A stretch of 11,086 bases of DNA from Spongospora subterranea (lineage: Eukaryota > Endomyxa > Phytomyxea > Plasmodiophorida > Plasmodiophoridae). The translations under genes were made by a program, and so were the position numbers. The stretch spans positions 2,879 to 13,964 of the forward strand of contig OUQQ01000656.1 of assembly GCA_900404475.1 (NCBI GenBank), given 5' to 3'. Below are positions 8,656 through 11,086 of the stretch, one piece after another (the stretch's first letter is position 1; the number at the start of each line of letters is the position of its first letter). The notes beneath the pieces are model-generated. The model was given only the letters and a program-made list of their open reading frames with translations, was not told the DNA's origin and ran no database searches.

Positions 8656-10772
8656 ATGTCGAAACGACCGAAGTTGCCACTTACGGAAGATAACGATGTC
8701 TTGAACCAAAGGCCCTTGAAGTTACTGGGAAATAATAGTTTACAGCGTATTGGGTCATTAGAGATGCCTTTGAGGCAATCACTTTTCGCTCAATGTGCTG
8801 TTTCAAAACCCACTTCTCATCATCATCCACCAAAGAAGCAAACGCTGTCTGAGAAGCTGGCCAGGGCTGCTAATAGCCAGACCCGTAATAGCCAGAATAT
8901 TAGCCAGAATCGCGGTATCTCCAGATTTGTGCACAATTAGCACATGCACTCGATTTACAATGGTATTTCAGGCGATAGTTCTCAATGCTCTGATGATTAT
9001 ATGACGCCGTCTGATCAACCAGTTGTCCATAGAACACATCAACAATTACAAGACGAGGCACAATACATTACATCTGCCCTGAAGACAAACAGTATTGATT
9101 TGCCACTCAGGTTGCATTTCAACGGATTTCCACATTGTCACGAGTTCATCCTGATCGGAAGACCGCATTCGATTCCTTCTCGACAATAGTTCAAGAATTA
9201 CCAGGAAGTAATATTCCAGTCGTCAGTTCAATATTGATGTAATCACTCTTTATCCGTATTTCTAGTGCTCTCATCGTCGATTCCGCACAACCCATTCTTC
9301 TCTGATGAATCATCGTATCGCATATGCCCGAACCGCCAACCGAAACATATTTCTGCAACACGGCTGATGAAAGAATTTGATTGCGTCGAGGGAATTGGGA
9401 AAGGTGCGACATTTGGTTCAACTTGTGATGAAAGATTATCATCATGGCAACCATATTCAGGATCGTTTGGCGATGTATACCGCGCTCGACTCATTGTCGA
9501 TGGCACGATTTACGCTGTCAAGCGATTGAAACAGGTATTTTTTAATCATTAAATAAGTCGCGCTTTCTGGATGATGAAGTATGAATTCAGGCCCTTCATC
9601 GTGTATCCGGTAGCAACGCATTATCAACGCAGCTCAGAGAAATACATTGGTAAATCATGGCTGAATATGATCATTGCCCACTTTCCAACGTCTGATCATG
9701 GTTATCTAGCTTATCATATCTTTCCAGCCAGGCACCAGAATGTGTCAATATTCTGAGGTATTACACATTGTTATCATGATCGGCGCAGTAATGTTAGATA
9801 ATCGCCCTGATTATTGTTCAGGTATTTCTCATCATGGATCGACCCTTCAGACCATTCCGTATAGTAAGGGGTTGCCCTTGCGCCTCATGTACTGGGAAAG
9901 TTAACGATCGCTTCGTGTAGCATCCAGACCGAGTATTGCTCCAGAGGAAATCTTTCTAGCAGATATGTTAGCGATGGAAGCAATACGACAGTTTTACCAA
10001 TACTGTTTCAAGACGATATCATTGATATTGCACGACAAGTATTATATAGGATATTCACCTTATTCTGTGTTTCAATGATTTGCTGCTCAGTTGTGTTCTG
10101 GATTGCATGCTATGCATAGCCGCGGTATTGTTCATTTAGATATCAAACCAGAGAATATACTAGAAAACTGTCGAGGAGTATATAAGTTGAGCGATTTTGG
10201 TTTATGCGCCCAGATGAGTCAATGTAAGGCTGATAATGTTCAACTGATTACTCTGGCATGCGGCTGAACCAAACAATCTACAGACGATGGCAGGTCGATT
10301 GCTGAAGGAGATGCACGATATCTATGCGATGAACTTCTAAATGACGACTATCGCCATCTGGGTAACTTTATCGTAACTATCGACTGTTCCTGCCACTAAC
10401 CCCTGCCAGATCGCGTCGATATGTTTGCCTTGGGCGCGACCCTATTAGAGCTGTGTCGTGGTAAGCAATTGCCTTCTCAGGTCAGGAATAGTTCACCAGG
10501 ATACAGCTTATTCTCCTTTCTGTTGCAATACAATGAATTCTGTCCATTTTAGGGTTTCGAATATCACCAGATCCGTCTAGGTCATATTGATATGCCGGAT
10601 CGGTTTACTGCAGCATTTACACATCTAGTACGATCTCTGTTATCGGTACTATTTCAAATAGGGTCTATGAATATTCAGTGTTAACCTCGAACGTCTTTGA
10701 CAGTCGGAGCCTGTCGCTCGCCCATCCGCATTGGAAGTTATGAAACTTTTGGCCCCCGCCGCAACGTCGTGA
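8656..10772 (+). CDS. WEE1: WEE1-type cell-cycle inhibitory kinase (14 exons)
   Basis: Exons: 8656-8914, 8972-9057 (end uncertain), 9111-9207, 9266-9403, 9461-9534, 9591-9649, 9710-9757, 9822-9863, 9921-10038, 10091-10223, 10284-10361, 10410-10480, 10553-10645, 10704-10772. They join in phase to 1,365 bases (454 residues). The start is ATG in an accATG context; the stop is TGA. The N-terminal half is low-complexity, with a KRPK nuclear-signal candidate (3-6), an RPL cyclin-binding candidate (19-21), four SQ sites (74-91) and the WEE1-like NPF. The kinase domain shows GKGSFGDVYRA, YAVKR (Lys about 214), RYFSSW, IQTEYC, HLDIKPEN (Asp about 324), SDFG (342), EGDARYL (about 359) and the closing ARPSALEVM. 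WEE1 phosphorylates the inhibitory Tyr of CDK1 in the nucleus. IQTEYC, RYFSSW and the absence of a membrane segment favour WEE1 over MYT1. DFG replaces the DLG of animal WEE1. Confidence 0.9.
10091..10361 (+). other. WEE1 catalytic and activation segments (intron 10224-10283 removed)
   Basis: Exon 10091-10223 carries HLDIKPEN, where Leu replaces the Arg of the usual HRD as in other WEE1/MYT1 kinases, and SDFGLC, the magnesium-binding loop. After a 60-base intron, exon 10284-10361 carries EGDARYLCDELL, the WEE1-type replacement for the APE region. All residues needed for phosphotransfer (Lys, Asp, Asp) are present, so the kinase is predicted to be active. Confidence 0.88.
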
Positions 10773-11086
10773 CAGTCTAAGCCGTGAGCGATTGAATTCA
10801 AGGAGAATCGGACTGTGATTGCGAGCCGACAATGATGGTGATAACATGCCTATGCCCTCCGATCAGCATATCTATCGAACCCTCGATCATATCCATCTCT
10901 AAACCATTATATATTGTTTATCACTCTCGATTATGATTCGTGGGAGATACCATGGGATACTGCTGTAGGGTGCAGGAGTGATGTAGTAAATACTGTACGG
11001 CCTTCCCCTCTACCGGGCGCGGTTGAGACGTCTTTTTCCAAAGCGTCCAAATCGAACGCACTGCGAGTGCTTCGAAAATATTCCAA
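10773..11086. other. Downstream sequence of WEE1, no gene seen
   Basis: The 314 bases after the kinase stop contain only short ORFs with no motif. An AT-rich run (ccattatatattgtttatca) at about 10904-10923 could belong to the 3' untranslated region, but there is no exact AATAAA. The only structure I can point to is the hairpin at 11052-11075. Confidence 0.5.
11052..11075. repeat. Imperfect inverted repeat (hairpin) near the window end
   Basis: TCGAA-c-GCACT, loop GCG, then AGTGC-TTCGA: a 10-base-pair stem with one bulged C and a 3-base loop. It lies about 280 bases beyond the WEE1 stop codon, next to the window edge. It is read directly from the sequence; function is unknown and chance is possible. 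Confidence 0.6.

Noticed and set aside
10461..10552. Strong-looking donor gtaagc at 10461
   Set aside because: Splicing from it to 10552 breaks phase. The donor at 10481 (cag/gtcagg) keeps phase and preserves RGKQLPS.
8656..10772. Assignment of the kinase to MYT1
   Set aside because: RYFSSW, IQTEYC and the NPF motif fit WEE1, and there is no C-terminal membrane segment.
10665..10847. Small - strand ORF at the kinase 3' end
   Set aside because: It overlaps the last kinase exon antisense and has no supporting motif.

Overview
This is a stretch of eukaryotic nuclear DNA. Two protein-coding genes on the + strand are each cut into many small exons by GT..AG introns of about 46-72 bases. Between them, on the - strand, lies one small intronless gene for a predicted secreted protein. 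I see no prokaryotic, organellar, viral or transposon coding sequence. The genome is compact and intron-dense and uses the standard genetic code. The lineage cannot be fixed from the sequence: the ligase resembles animal UBR3 and plant PRT6 about equally, and the kinase keeps features of plant and protist WEE1. A unicellular eukaryote or a small-genome invertebrate such as a nematode would both fit.

Layout. Bases 1-297 are eleven identical copies of a 27-base unit, cut by the window edge. Bases 298-663 hold no supported gene. Bases 664-7007 (+) encode a large RING-type E3 ubiquitin ligase of the UBR3/PRT6 family. I reconstruct 29 exons that join in phase to about 1,625 codons. Bases 7008-7123 are a short convergent gap. 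Bases 7124-7486 (-) encode a 120-residue secreted protein rich in Tyr, Trp, His and Arg. Bases 7487-8655 are mostly intergenic, with one weak spliced ORF and a GC-rich patch. Bases 8656-10772 (+) encode a WEE1-type cell-cycle kinase in about 14 exons (about 454 residues). Bases 10773-11086 are downstream sequence with one imperfect hairpin.

Function. The ligase and the kinase are conserved eukaryotic regulators, one of protein turnover and one of entry into mitosis. Nothing here shows that they are co-regulated or act together. Exon boundaries come from splice-site consensus, phase continuity and family motifs known to me; no alignment was run. The window reads as an ordinary gene-dense region. 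The least ordinary items are the perfect minisatellite, the orphan secreted protein, the SQ-rich tail of the kinase, and stop-free introns whose length is a multiple of three beside key domains. I found no convincing undescribed multi-gene system.
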